From Ostrinia nubilalis (Eukaryota > Arthropoda > Insecta > Lepidoptera > Crambidae): a DNA stretch of 64,000 bases. The DNA is taken from contig NC_087093.1 in NCBI RefSeq assembly GCF_963855985.1, positions 9,741,501-9,805,500 on the forward strand, in the 5' to 3' direction. The notes beneath the pieces were generated by a model that worked only from the letters and a program-made list of their open reading frames with translations, was not told the origin of the DNA and searched no databases. The translations under genes were made by a program, and so were the position numbers. Shown piece by piece: positions 41,101 to 49,760 of the stretch (the stretch's first letter is position 1; each line of letters begins with the position of its first letter).

Positions 41101-44100
41101 TTTGCGTCTAGGACTTGGAGTATTGCCATGTCGCCAATGTTGCCATGGTGACAAATATGTTTACAGCGGTTATTTATTGTCTCGTTTCAATTAACGATCG
41201 AACTCGAAATAGGTCCCTACCAAGACTCAATGTAAAGTGTTTTTCAAAATCCTCTTCAAATAGCTTCCTCTCTATTACGTAAATCTCTTCCTATGATTTT
41301 CCTACAAGTCTTCACTATGTTCAAAACATGTATAATTTCAATTTCTTATCACACGTGCATACCAAGATAAGCTCATAAGCTGTTTCTTTTTTTGTCACAG
41401 GTATCATTTTTATACTTTTATGATGTTCCAAATATGTACCTTAAGTATAATTATTCAAGCTAGGAATTATAGCCTGCTATTATAAGATTTCATTCATACT
41501 CGTACGTAGGTAGAGTCATCGGGAATATCAAGGACATGAGAATGGAAGCCAGATTTTTCATGACATGGTCATTGCTTTTACCTTAAAACCTTTTAAGAGT
41601 TCCTTAGGTCCTATACTTTTTATAACTATCTGGTGTACAACCTTACAATCCCTGTACATCCCTTGAGAGATGAATCCCTATAAATCTTGTTTAGTACCCA
41701 ATAAGACATGTAGCTTCCGTCCAAAGCTTTTAGGCGTTTATTCGGGAATTTCAGTAAAAAATAGTTACATTTGTTTTTATATAGATTTAGAGAAAAGATA
41801 CATTAAGTATCAGATTATATGTATCGATAATTGATATGACGATCAGACTTTATGATGATAATGTCCAATCTATAACGAATATTGGCCATTTTTTTTTTTT
41901 TTTTTTTTTTTTATTCTCATTTTAAAGAGCTTTATCATAATTGACAATGTCGCTCCGTTCTTACCAAACTTTAGAATCTAACTTAATTACCTACTATCAT
42001 GTGACTAATTATTATAAAAGTTATACATTGCAATAGCTTTTTCTGACATAGGTTCGGCAAGAACACTGTTAAATGTACCAATTTCTCTTAAATCAATCTT
42101 ATGAAGCCGTAACAATTGTCTTCTAAGCTCTTCACTTCGGACACATTCCACCAGAGCGTGATATACGTCGTCGATCCGGTCACAATCTTCACAGAGGGGT
42201 GTCGGAGACACACCCATAAGGAAAGTAAACTTTCTGGATGGGATATGTCCGGAGCGAAGTCTTAGGGCAGATACTATATTTTTTCTATTCAACGTAGTGT
42301 CGATCCAAGGAATCTGTAAGGGCTCAGGTTGTATGGTCTTGTACCAGATACCCTTTTCTCTTGATCTAAGATCAAAGAATTCCTTCCATTTCTCATGACA
42401 ATAGTTTTTTACATAGAAGAGACAGTCGGAAAAGTAAGGACTCACATCCAAAGTGACTCCACAATGGCAAGCTTCTTTAGCCAGAAGATCTACCCGTTCA
42501 TTCCCAAAAATACCAACATGAGATGGAATCCATTGGATTTTTATAGTTTTATGAGATTCCATTAATTCTAAAAGTTGATTAACAATTATGTAAGCTATCG
42601 GAGTTCCTCGTACCATCGAGGAGCACCGAACTATATGTTGCAGAGCACTCTTGGAGTCAGTCAATACTACAAACTTGTCATAATGGATTGAAGTTATGTA
42701 AGATAAAGCTTCACTTATGGCCAATAGTTCAACATACATAATAGATGTGTTGGTTTCAATTTTAAATTTCATATAAGTATTTTCCTGTGGGTCAAAAAAG
42801 GCAGCACCAGCCTGATTGTTTTCCTTTGAACCATCAGTAAATATCTGATAATAGTTAATATATTCAGAGTCAATGAATTCTAAACAAATTTTATTTAAAT
42901 GTTGTATATTGTACAGAGATTTAGATTTAGTTAGTTTATTGATTTTATGATGTATAATGTATGTTAAGTCTAAAGAGCTGACCCAATATTTTTGTAAGAA
43001 CATTTCTAAATTTTGACTACAATGTACCTCAATAGGTTCGAGGTACTCATGAGTTGTAACCAAGATAGGTTTATTCTTTCTATTCCAGCGATGACATAGT
43101 CCTGCTAAGTCTTTTATAAGGGTTAAAGTTGCAGAGTTAAATTGTAAAGATTTACTTTTTAAGTAAAATCTGCCGGCCAAATGACATCTACGTATATGTA
43201 GTGGTTGAAGACTTAACTCACTCTGCATGACATGTATGGGAGTAGTTTTGATAAAGCTTCCAATAATACGCATTGCTTGGTTTTGGATTTTATCAAGCTT
43301 ATAAAGGTTACAATGTGAGCTATCACCAAATAGAAATCCGGCGTAGTCCATACGGCTTCTTAGGAGTGCGATATAAATTCGTCTTAGGAGTTTAGGGTGG
43401 ATGCCCCAAGTAGCTGCAGCCAATGACTTAAGGATATTTAAGAATTTATAGGTTTTTTCGGCAGTTTCATTGACATGTTTACCCCACCTAAGTGCTCGGT
43501 CTAACCACAGACCTAAATATTTAACATTTTCGACCACCTGGATATTTTGACCATTAACTTGAATAGTAATATTCTTTCTGTTAGTTCCTTTTTTAAAAAT
43601 ACAAATTTTGCTCTTCAAAGGTGAAATTTCTAATCCTAAGTTACTTAATATTCGTACAATGTGGTTTAAAGCGTCTTGTAAATACTGAACTGAGCTCAGA
43701 ATATTTTTGTTTGTCGAGTATACAACAAAATCATCAGCGTATTGTAAGACCTGAACCTCTGCGTTGCTAATTTCTTTTATAATATTCATAGTGGCAACAT
43801 TAAACAAAAGTGGGGATAGCGGATCACCCTGCGCTAATCCACGGGCTGTGTTGCGAACTACCGAAATATTAGAATTTTTAACTTTAAGATGTCGCTCACT
43901 GAGAAATTCCCAAAGATAACTACATATTTGGTGGCCTACTCCCAAATCATCAAGTTTTTTCAGTAATATACCTATGTCAACATTATTATATGCGTTGTCA
44001 ATATCAATGAAACATCCAACCGTGACACAATCTTGACAGAATCCCTTCTGGATCCCAGTTACCAACCGGCTTAAGTTGTCTAAACATGATCTACATTTTC

Positions 44101-47100
44101 GGAAACCCAAGGTGTGATCTGATAGTAGGTGGTTGTTTTCTAAGTACCATTCTAATCTCTTCTGAATGATAGAGTGGAAAATTTTGCAAAAACAAGATAT
44201 CAAAGATATTGGTCTTAGCGATGATACTGAAAGAGGGTCCCGCCCTGGTTTATGAATAGGAACAATGCTAATGTCCCTCCACTGCTTTGGGACAAATCCA
44301 CTAGACAGGAACTTATTATATAAATTTACTAATATAGTTTTAACCTTGAGAGGTAGAAACTTAATCATAGAAAATGATATGTTATCGCTCCCAGGGGCGG
44401 TATCTTTTGACTTAATACTGTTAATAAGTTCCGCTAATGTGATTGGTGTATTAGAGATTTCATTTTCAGAATAGAAAGATGGGTGTAGGGGACTGACGTA
44501 ATCAGGTGAAAGACCACACAAGAGTTCATCAAGCAGACTTTTTTCAATGTGACGTTTAGGAGCTCTGTGTCCACTCATCCATTTCATCTTACACCATAAT
44601 TCACTGACAGAGGATGTTTCATCCATGCTCGAGCAAAAGTCTTGCCATGACTGCCTTTGTGTATTACGTAGAAGCCTCTGAGTTTCGCTTATTTTCTTTT
44701 TTAAAGTGATAAAGTTTTGTGGGGTGGGATTGCGCCTAAAGTTCGACAAGGCAAGACGACGCAACGCAACCGATCTTGATAAATCTGGGTTCCAGTAAGG
44801 TTTAGGCCGAAACTTAGCACTAGGCATAAAAACCAATTTTGACCAAGGTATACTTTGATCCGCTGATATTTGTATATGTTCAATGAAACGGTTGTATGTT
44901 GCCTGAAGGTCTTCACTAAATGTAAAATCTGTAAATAATTGTTCTAAATGTGTAGTAAATTTACTCCAATCTGCATTTTTAAATTTTCTTTTTCTATCGA
45001 ATTGTATTTGGGAATTAAATGATGTTGAAATTTTAATTATTAAATGATCGCTGCCTAGGCTTTCATTCATTACTGACCAGTCAAAATCGAAAACTATGTC
45101 AGAGGAGATCATAGTTATATCAGGAGATGATTGTCTAAGGACACCCTCTACTAGTTGTAAGCGGGTAGGGTTGCCATTATTTAAAATAATATAGTCATGG
45201 TCAATAACTGAATCCAAAATTTGAACTCCTCTTGTGTCAGTTTTTTGTGACCAATTAGTGTGATGTCCATTGAAGTCACCTAACAATATAGTTTTTGAAT
45301 GCTTAAGAGAGAATAAATAATTCCATACCTGTTGATTTGTGTGAATATCTGGAGGACAGTAGATAGCAATAACATTTTCGACCTTTTCACAGTTAAATAA
45401 TTTTACATGGATTATTTCTAACTCAGTAGTATTGTCTTGAACCTGAACCTGTTGTGCCTGAATCGAATTGTGTGTTATTATTGCTACACCTCCACCACGA
45501 ACATCTCTATCTTGGCGAAATATATTATAATTGTTCAGTTTAACTGGGGTATCTGACTCAAGCCATGTTTCTGTTACTGTAGCTACATGAATTTTCTCTT
45601 GGATCAACAACTGCTCAAAAGATTTTAATTTTGGTTTCAGACTTCGTGCATTCCATTGCAATAAATTGAGTTTAACGTTTTTCATATAGGGACTACCCAT
45701 TGAAAAACGAGAACAATGGTAATAACGAAAAATCAGTGATAAGGTTTTTACACAAGTTACTTAGCCAGTCAATACATATCATTACACATTCTTTGAGTTT
45801 AGATGAAAGTGCGAGTTTTTTTTCTAATAGGGTATCCTTAATTTTTTGCAATAGAATTTTAAACGTAAGGTTTTCTTTCTGGTATGTAGTAATAGGGGGG
45901 TCATTGGGGCTTTCTGGGGTTTCATCTAGAGAATTTCCGGCGTTGTCTTCTGAATTTGAGAAGTCCAGATCAGCTACGACGTTATCAGATAAATGGTACG
46001 AGTATGTCTTTTTCTTCTTTTTCTTGTTTTTCTTTTTTTTTTGCTCTTCACGTTGCGTATCGTAGCTCGCGTCGTTGTTAGTAACCGTAGGCGCAGTATT
46101 TTTCAATACATCAGCATAAGACGGACTTGTGTTTTCTCTTACGTTGGTCGTACTTTGACTTGCATATTCACTACCATCATTAATTGTTGGAGGGATCGTG
46201 TCAGCCACTCGAGGTCGTGGTGAGGGGGGGACGTAAGCACTTAGCGCCTTCTGATATGTGCAGTTGAATTCCGACATCAGTTCTCTAATACGTTTCTCTT
46301 TTTTATAAAGCGGGCAATTTTTAGATAATGCCATGTGTCCACCCGAGCAGTTGACACATTTAAACACTTGTATTTCACAGTTGGTGTGATTATTTCCACA
46401 TTTGGGGCAAATAATTTTATTTGATGGGCACATTTTCTGCGAATGACCAAACCTCCAACACTTTGCGCATTGAGTTACAGGAAATATAAATGGCTCGACC
46501 TTAATTTTCAAATCTATAAGGTAAACATGACTAGGTAGTGAGGGTCCTTTGAATCCGAGTCTTACAGTCTCACTTGGAGTCCATCCTCCTTCGGTTTTTC
46601 TATTAAGCCGTTTAATCATCAATATTTCTTTATCTGTAATAATGTACTTCGAGAGTTCCTCATCTGACAATTCGATGTCAATATCACGTATAATGCCGTA
46701 AGAAAGTCCTACTTCCCAGGTTTTTTGTCTTCGCCATCCCATAGTACTAAATTCCGGACATGTAAGAAATTTTTCTGCACTATTTTCATTTTCAAAATTC
46801 AACAGTATTTTGAAGGGGTTAACGTATTTAACTTTTGATATATCCGTGATATTATGTTGTTGCAGCAATTTGGCCAATGAAAATTGCTTAGGTAATTTCT
46901 CTTTGGCTGTCACACATATTTGTAGCGGAAGACATTCAATTTGTTGTGATTTTGGATCCCTCTGTCTCTTTTTTTTGGAATTTCTAGATACAGTTTGCCA
47001 AATTTCCTCGCTATTCTCTTCCCTAGATCGTTTATTATGTTTGTTTACTTGTATATTTTCTTCTTCCATTTGTGTAAGGTCTGCTTCAAATAATTCTTCC

Positions 47101-48793
47101 GTACTTAAGGTATCATAGATGTTATCCGCAATTTCACCGCTGCATATAGAACGTTCGTCAGCCATTATAGATTAAGTTCATAATCGTATAAACAACACAA
47201 TACGGCCGCCCGGCACGCACGAGCGGCGCGAGCGCAGGCCGATAGATAACCGGTTTCGTACTCCCACTTGTTTACCGAGCTCGTACAAACCGACGCGTAT
47301 GCACCTAACGAGTTGTGATCGCGCACTGAATATTGGCCATTACTCACACTAAAAATACAATACATATTTTAAGTGCTATTTCATCATTCATAATAGGGTA
47401 AGTCTTAAAGGGGAATGACTGTATAAAAAATATTCAAATACGTGACGGGATCAGCACGATGATCGTAACATTCACAATAAATAGGAGATCAAAAATAAAC
47501 CACCACGTGTTAGTTTAGTGGACTATGAACCAAAATGGGTTAGTAATGCGCAAATGTTCGAGTGTTATTGTAAGTTGGATGAAGTTGAACCCCCACTGCG
47601 TGTAACATCTACGCTTGTCCGAAAACACCGCACCCACATATTGCCCGAGACTATTTGTAAACATTTTGGACTAATCAACATGCAGTTCTCAAAGAACTTG
47701 CTTCCTGAAAGCGATTGAACCGGGGGATTACCACGAATGGTCATTAGCTTCAACTCTGGTCTCATGTTACCACATAAAGGCACGCAATTATTTTGATAAA
47801 TCGTTACATATACGACAAGATTTAGATAAGCAAATAGGTGTTATGGACACCTTAAATGGAAATGAGCAAGGTAAATTACATCCGATTCTAAAATAAATCG
47901 TATTTAGTACGAATATCTTCTAACCAATTGATGAGACGATTAACTATTCGTGCAAATGCTTTGGACTTAACAATGCTTCATTTAGCGTGAATAATAAAAA
48001 CGTAGTACACATTTTATTACATTCACATTCACACTCAACATAAAATGTTGCTTGCTATTTACAATCCCATTATTATTCAGAAACATTTCATACTGCTGGT
48101 GGAAAATCGATTTTCCGGATTTTAATGGCCGGTATCGATACGAAACTGTGTTAAATGTTTGAAATAGTTGTCACAATTAAAATTCACTCAGGCCTTTGGT
48201 TGCAATGTGTTGATAAGCAGTGGGTTACGAAAACCTGTTTGCGTACCATGAAGTAAGAAATTCATTGAAAACGGTTATTTCAAATTAACGAACTGTAGAG
48301 TCATCAAGGCCGTATCGAACCATTCAAGTTTAAAGATATTCGTTTTTTCGGTCAATCATCATTGATCGTTTCTGTGTTATAGGTACTTTAATTTATTCAA
48401 TAACTACAGATAATGGTTCTAACAACCAGTAATGCGTTGAAGTGAAGGGCTCTACCGAGGTCGATGGATTTTCAGGTAAGTCTATTCTACCTAAAACAGA
48501 ATGCACTGCAGAAGTGATCTTTTGGCCTTCATAAGTATTTAATTGAACTGTGGACTGTTTAACAATTCAGATTTGGTCAAACGTTTTTGATTTGATCAAC
48601 TCGTAAATATTTATGGAGGAACCTAGAACAATAAACGCTGACGTTCATCAGTCACCCACTCTGAGTCAACGTGTTGAATAATGAATAGGCAATGATGCAT
48701 AATCAAATAAATGCGAACCATTTTGAAGTCTCCATTCTGAGGAACTTGAGCGCGATCCAGCGGCTCGTGTGGCGAAGATCCTTGATTGCCCAT
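20874..48793 (-). CDS. numb: numb orthologue, seven core coding exons
   Basis: Numb is a membrane-associated adaptor that is segregated to one daughter in asymmetric divisions and represses Notch by promoting endocytosis. Exons on the minus strand are 48793-48719, 39061-38786, 35832-35681, 34692-34481, 32612-32432, 27334-27184 and 21140-20874, giving 437 aa with consistent phases. Order of parts: MGN start (likely N-myristoylated, residues 1-25), [14 protein letters not shown] basic segment, PTB domain (about 50-220), [24 protein letters not shown] and a C-terminal NPF for EH-domain proteins. It is shorter than the fly protein (about 556 aa), mostly in the C-terminal half. Intron 1 (9.7 kb) holds a full-length LINE; intron 6 holds an LTR element. 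A further in-frame exon at 31137-31048 would give 467 aa. Confidence 0.95.
21560..21785 (-). repeat. Left part of the about 0.52-kb repeat, split by an LTR element
   Basis: It matches 12,318-12,570 in reverse (shared GCGGAGATGAACA and CTCGTATGTGAGGCC blocks). Its other half continues at 26,855-27,125, after the LTR element. Confidence 0.8.
22205..22315 (-). repeat. Minisatellite encoding [12 protein letters not shown] repeats
   Basis: About five units of 18-24 bp (CATCTATATCATCAYCACACAGTA type) lie inside the LTR element. On the minus strand they read as repeats of DIDVLCDD. There is no evidence that this is expressed. Confidence 0.7.
22950..23835 (-). pseudogene. Pao-type pol fragment (reverse transcriptase end and RNase H)
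   Basis: Reading frames on the minus strand show [13 protein letters not shown], then [20 protein letters not shown], then [20 protein letters not shown] and [11 protein letters not shown]. These are the order and motifs of the Pao/BEL RT-RNase H region. Frame changes and stops break it, and the RT active-site box is altered, so it cannot be functional. Confidence 0.8.
23836..26607. other. Non-coding interior of the LTR element
   Basis: It is A+T-rich with no ORF over about 60 codons. About 24,000-24,290 is a loose CACACA/GACAT low-complexity region. A conserved 30-bp block at 24,797-24,826 (CATAACCCTCCTTCTGGCGC) also occurs at 14,881. Confidence 0.5.
26855..27125 (-). repeat. Right part of the split about 0.52-kb repeat
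   Basis: It matches 12,050-12,318 in reverse (TTCGCGAAGTAAAACTTCTG, ATGGCGGAGG blocks). Together with 21,560-21,785 it forms one copy into which the LTR element inserted. Confidence 0.85.
27184..27334 (-). CDS. numb: numb exon 6, [10 protein letters not shown] segment
   Basis: It encodes [20 protein letters not shown] followed by a Pro/Ala-rich stretch ending PEPPPAE. This matches fly Numb [17 protein letters not shown], a known phosphorylation region. The acceptor is ATTTCCAG and the donor GTAACA. Confidence 0.95.
27444..27710. mobile_element. 267-bp MITE with long inverted repeats, TA-flanked
   Basis: TACAGGGTGTTAGGTAAATG and its complement ending ...CACCCTGTA pair over roughly 80 bp with mismatches. 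TA at each end fits a Tc1/mariner target. The CAGGGTGT terminus is shared with the relic at 2,311-3,564. Confidence 0.8.
27719..27903 (-). repeat. Partial lepidopteran dispersed repeat
   Basis: The right 50 bases match the CCCGCGGCTTCGCCC family; the rest (GGCTGGGCCGATTGAGCTGA) is a related subtype. Confidence 0.6.
27904..30700. other. numb intron 5, right part, A+T-rich
   Basis: I see no gene. The TTAA-type MITE copy (29,741-29,883) and a TCTATCTA microsatellite near 30,400 are the recognisable parts. At 28,256-28,270 and 28,908-28,925 the bases around AAGATGATCCGTATGAC are repeated in inverted form, suggesting a diverged element of about 670 bp. Confidence 0.45.
29741..29883. mobile_element. 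TTAA-type MITE, uninterrupted copy
   Basis: It shares GCCCGATTC..CCAAA and TTGGTCGAATCCACCC ends with 12,002-12,682 and lacks the 0.52-kb insertion, so it serves as the empty-site reference. Confidence 0.75.
30708..31046. mobile_element. 339-bp MITE abutting a numb exon
   Basis: Ends TATAGTTCTTGCAACTCAC and GTGAGTTGCAACAACTATA pair over about 38 bp with a few mismatches. A second nested inverted pair (GGGCGTAGTGTGAG / CTCACACTAAGCCC) lies inside. The right end touches the splice donor of the exon ending at 31,048. Confidence 0.75.
31048..31137 (-). CDS. numb: numb extra exon 5b, tandem duplicate of exon 5 end
   Basis: The 90-nt stretch has a CCGCAG acceptor and a GTATAG donor. It encodes [25 protein letters not shown] after four extra residues. 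It starts and ends in phase 2, so it can be inserted after exon 5 and before exon 6 without changing frame, but not directly after exon 4. Compared with exon 5, 12 codons differ synonymously and 3 change the residue, which suggests both are translated. It may be a cassette exon or a recent decaying copy. Confidence 0.65.
31138..32060. repeat. Degenerate minisatellite, about 92-bp unit
   Basis: Units start near 31,393, 31,485 and 31,577 (ACTAGAAGTACGGGCC, TTATCACTGCCCGCAA, GTTAACACGGCCCTCCA). More worn units run to about 32,060. The GCTGCGGACAACYGGCGG motif next to exon 5b recurs at about 31,780, so the acceptor of 5b is part of the repeat unit. Confidence 0.8.
32432..32612 (-). CDS. numb: numb exon 5
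   Basis: It encodes [39 protein letters not shown] and [10 protein letters not shown]. The NPF...ERPHA..LLERQ order matches fly Numb (NSPFVNNNAIERPHATPNML). It enters in phase 1 and leaves in phase 2, fitting exons 4 and 6. The acceptor is AATTTCAG and the donor GTATGT. Confidence 0.9.
32613..34480. other. numb intron 4
   Basis: No gene is visible. A worn RTE tail lies at 34,360-34,440 (GGGGAAGACCTATGTTCAGC, then GATGAAGATGATGA). The rest is A+T-rich. Confidence 0.5.
34481..34692 (-). CDS. numb: numb exon 4, PTB domain second half
   Basis: It encodes [40 protein letters not shown] and KECAVSM, ending in the SFRKS phosphorylation-type site. It is nearly identical to fly Numb PTB. The acceptor is TATTTCAG and the donor GTGAGA. 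Confidence 0.97.
34815..34930 (-). pseudogene. Decayed partial duplicate of numb exon 4
   Basis: It has a CAG acceptor and [19 protein letters not shown], then a 2-bp insertion shifts the frame, and homology ends after about 110 bp without a usable donor. Most differences from exon 4 before the insertion are synonymous. It lies only 123 bp upstream of the real exon. Confidence 0.8.
34957..35203 (+). repeat. Lepidopteran dispersed repeat (CCCGCGGCTTCGCCC type), copy 3
   Basis: It is nearly identical to 13,478-13,708 and has a (ACAG)n tract. The flanking ACTAG/TTAGT ends are preserved. It lies in numb intron 3. Confidence 0.85.
35681..35832 (-). CDS. numb: numb exon 3, PTB domain middle
   Basis: It encodes [40 protein letters not shown] and [10 protein letters not shown], the conserved Numb PTB core. 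The acceptor is TTTTGCAG and the donor GTATGT; the last codon (Ser) is completed by exon 4. Confidence 0.97.
35833..38785. other. numb intron 2
   Basis: It holds a worn RTE tail (about 36,140-36,270, minus) and a hAT-like element at 37,760-38,497. No gene is seen. Confidence 0.5.
37760..38497. mobile_element. hAT-like non-autonomous element with 8-bp target duplication
   Basis: The ends TAGGGCATGCAAA and GCATGCCCTA are inverted. GTAGCTAA occurs directly at both sides (37,752-37,759 and 38,498-38,505), the 8-bp duplication typical of hAT. Subterminal AACCGGTT-type motifs are dense at both ends, as in transposase binding sites. No transposase frame is present. Confidence 0.9.
38786..39061 (-). 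CDS. numb: numb exon 2, basic segment and PTB start
   Basis: It encodes [20 protein letters not shown], then [20 protein letters not shown] and [20 protein letters not shown]. This is the Numb PTB N terminus. Phase 0 at both ends. The internal Met before ERLRRSF corresponds to the second start used for the short fly isoform. Confidence 0.97.
39380..39560 (+). repeat. Dispersed short repeat (ATATATAAAAATGAAACC ... GCCGGGTCAGCTAGTAT)
   Basis: It has the AAACGGCTTGACCGATTTGG and GTTCGCCGGGTCAGCTAGTA blocks of a common insect repeat. Just left, 39,225-39,345 is a worn RTE 3' fragment. Confidence 0.55.
39561..41876. other. numb intron 1, proximal part
   Basis: This is A+T-rich intron sequence; I see no gene or clear repeat structure. 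Confidence 0.4.
42005..45700 (-). CDS. LINE ORF2: endonuclease, reverse transcriptase, RNase H (1,231 aa)
   Basis: ORF2 carries out target-primed reverse transcription. The APE-type endonuclease (about 1-235) shows [25 protein letters not shown] and SDHL. The RT (about 430-760) shows the YADD active site ([12 protein letters not shown]) and [13 protein letters not shown]. RNase H (about 945-1,085) has TDGS, ELLA, TDSKSAL and [11 protein letters not shown], giving the D-E-D-D set. A C-terminal [14 protein letters not shown] zinc-like segment follows. The start overlaps the end of ORF1 by 8 bases (ATGGGTAG), which suggests coupled re-initiation. No stop or frameshift is present. Confidence 0.95.
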   Translation of the reverse strand: MGSPYMKNVKLNLLQWNARSLKPKLKSFEQLLIQEKIHVATVTETWLESDTPVKLNNYNIFRQDRDVRGGGVAIITHNSIQAQQVQVQDNTTELEIIHVKLFNCEKVENVIAIYCPPDIHTNQQVWNYLFSLKHSKTILLGDFNGHHTNWSQKTDTRGVQILDSVIDHDYIILNNGNPTRLQLVEGVLRQSSPDITMISSDIVFDFDWSVMNESLGSDHLIIKISTSFNSQIQFDRKRKFKNADWSKFTTHLEQLFTDFTFSEDLQATYNRFIEHIQISADQSIPWSKLVFMPSAKFRPKPYWNPDLSRSVALRRLALSNFRRNPTPQNFITLKKKISETQRLLRNTQRQSWQDFCSSMDETSSVSELWCKMKWMSGHRAPKRHIEKSLLDELLCGLSPDYVSPLHPSFYSENEISNTPITLAELINSIKSKDTAPGSDNISFSMIKFLPLKVKTILVNLYNKFLSSGFVPKQWRDISIVPIHKPGRDPLSVSSLRPISLISCFCKIFHSIIQKRLEWYLENNHLLSDHTLGFRKCRSCLDNLSRLVTGIQKGFCQDCVTVGCFIDIDNAYNNVDIGILLKKLDDLGVGHQICSYLWEFLSERHLKVKNSNISVVRNTARGLAQGDPLSPLLFNVATMNIIKEISNAEVQVLQYADDFVVYSTNKNILSSVQYLQDALNHIVRILSNLGLEISPLKSKICIFKKGTNRKNITIQVNGQNIQVVENVKYLGLWLDRALRWGKHVNETAEKTYKFLNILKSLAAATWGIHPKLLRRIYIALLRSRMDYAGFLFGDSSHCNLYKLDKIQNQAMRIIGSFIKTTPIHVMQSELSLQPLHIRRCHLAGRFYLKSKSLQFNSATLTLIKDLAGLCHRWNRKNKPILVTTHEYLEPIEVHCSQNLEMFLQKYWVSSLDLTYIIHHKINKLTKSKSLYNIQHLNKICLEFIDSEYINYYQIFTDGSKENNQAGAAFFDPQENTYMKFKIETNTSIMYVELLAISEALSYITSIHYDKFVVLTDSKSALQHIVRCSSMVRGTPIAYIIVNQLLELMESHKTIKIQWIPSHVGIFGNERVDLLAKEACHCGVTLDVSPYFSDCLFYVKNYCHEKWKEFFDLRSREKGIWYKTIQPEPLQIPWIDTTLNRKNIVSALRLRSGHIPSRKFTFLMGVSPTPLCEDCDRIDDVYHALVECVRSEELRRQLLRLHKIDLREIGTFNSVLAEPMSEKAIAMYNFYNN
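45693..47165 (-). CDS. LINE ORF1: Gag-like RNA-binding protein (490 aa)
   Basis: ORF1 packages the element RNA. Three zinc knuckles lie at about residues 235-290 ([40 protein letters not shown]). A basic run with many lysines follows at about 380-390. The N-terminal part is acidic. It directly precedes ORF2 and overlaps it by 8 bases. Confidence 0.92.
   Translation of the reverse strand: MADERSICSGEIADNIYDTLSTEELFEADLTQMEEENIQVNKHNKRSREENSEEIWQTVSRNSKKKRQRDPKSQQIECLPLQICVTAKEKLPKQFSLAKLLQQHNITDISKVKYVNPFKILLNFENENSAEKFLTCPEFSTMGWRRQKTWEVGLSYGIIRDIDIELSDEELSKYIITDKEILMIKRLNRKTEGGWTPSETVRLGFKGPSLPSHVYLIDLKIKVEPFIFPVTQCAKCWRFGHSQKMCPSNKIICPKCGNNHTNCEIQVFKCVNCSGGHMALSKNCPLYKKEKRIRELMSEFNCTYQKALSAYVPPSPRPRVADTIPPTINDGSEYASQSTTNVRENTSPSYADVLKNTAPTVTNNDASYDTQREEQKKKKNKKKKKKTYSYHLSDNVVADLDFSNSEDNAGNSLDETPESPNDPPITTYQKENLTFKILLQKIKDTLLEKKLALSSKLKECVMICIDWLSNLCKNLITDFSLLPLFSFFNG
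47341..48718. other. numb intron 1, distal part
   Basis: I see no gene. Short frames here lack coding character. Confidence 0.4.
48719..48793 (-). CDS. numb: numb exon 1, myristoylation-type N terminus
   Basis: It encodes [25 protein letters not shown], parallel to fly MGNSSSHTHEPLERG. Gly-2 with small residues after it fits N-myristoylation and membrane attachment. An in-frame ATG lies 15 codons upstream (48,838), but the MGN start is the conserved one. The donor is GTTCGC, a weak site. Confidence 0.85.
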
Positions 48794-49620
48794 CTTTGAA
48801 ATTTTACTTGTTAAACGTCCAACAAATTTGGCAAACACTTCACTACATTAATTCACTAATCCACTTAAAATCACTGCAACACGTCATCAGTCGTCATCAC
48901 ATCAGCGCACTGTATCCGTATCAACACACAATTAAAATAATGTTTATTACACCTTTTACGTGGAAACTAAATACATTGCCTAATAGTCCTCATTTGATAA
49001 AGTATAAACGCCATAGCAAGATAAAAATTTTGACGTTGTTGAAACAGCGTAAACATGGCAAAGCTCAAAATAAATAATTCAGGTCTGCAGATTCGTATAA
49101 CCTTGTCGACTGGCGCATAAAAAGGTTCTTATCGGTACTTTGCTGGAGCCTCATAATCACATCAGATAATGTAAATTTAAATAAACTGACAACACCTGTC
49201 GCAGTTTAGAAGATTACAATTTCGAATCTCAGAAGTCCTAGTATTAAGGTAGATGCTCTTAATTTTAAGATGCAGAAGCCACAGAAACACGAAACGTGTG
49301 AATTCGTTAACAATAATTTTTAACACGGGGGTCAACTTTTCCCACAAACGATGAATAAACGCAGAGAGGCGCATTGAACCCGGCACCCGGCACGAGGGGG
49401 GAGAGAGGTTAGGTAGGTAGCTGGGAACGACTGCCGATGCCAGCTGAACGTTATTTTTTCCCACAGCATTGTTCTTTGGACCGTAGCGCGTAACGATTAT
49501 AGCACTAGAACACTTTTTCGTAATTTGCACTAACACAATTTATTTTAGGTGACACAAGTCCAAAACTACATTTTGACTAGAGGAATAATTGAGGAATGTG
49601 GAAGTTGTGTATAAGGAAGA
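48794..49620 (-). other. Probable numb 5' UTR or upstream region
   Basis: No gene is seen. The extent of the transcript cannot be read from sequence. Confidence 0.35.
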
Positions 49621-49760
49621 GGCGCGCGCGCCGCGCACGGAGCGGACAACTGTCGTACTGGCGGCCGAGGCGCCGTGCGGCATGCGGCGTGAATCGCAGA
49701 GCCCTGCGGAGTCCCCGTCCCGACCACGCCTCACCCCGCGGCCGACCGGTCCTTTGCATT
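49616..49760. promoter_or_regulatory. CpG-rich patch, possible numb promoter
   Basis: This is a short GC-rich stretch (GGCGCGCGCGCCGCGCACGG) in A+T-rich DNA, 0.85 kb upstream of the numb start. Overlapping frames on both strands are by-products of base composition. The promoter role is inferred from position only. Confidence 0.35.

Larger units (their letters stand above)
41877..47340 (-). mobile_element. Full-length I-group non-LTR retrotransposon, both ORFs intact
   Basis: The element runs from 47,327 to about 41,890 on the minus strand, with a tail of about 22 A. A 13-bp target duplication (GAATATTGGCCAT) lies at 41,877-41,889 and 47,328-47,340. It has a 5' UTR of about 160 bp, ORF1, ORF2 and a short 3' UTR. 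The RNase H after the RT places it in the I/LOA-like group rather than Jockey; the exact clade was not tested. It lies in numb intron 1 in the same direction as numb. Confidence 0.93.

Noticed and set aside
48623..48838. numb start at the upstream ATG 48,838
   Set aside because: It is in frame but not conserved; the MGN start matches the family and its lipid-modification signal.
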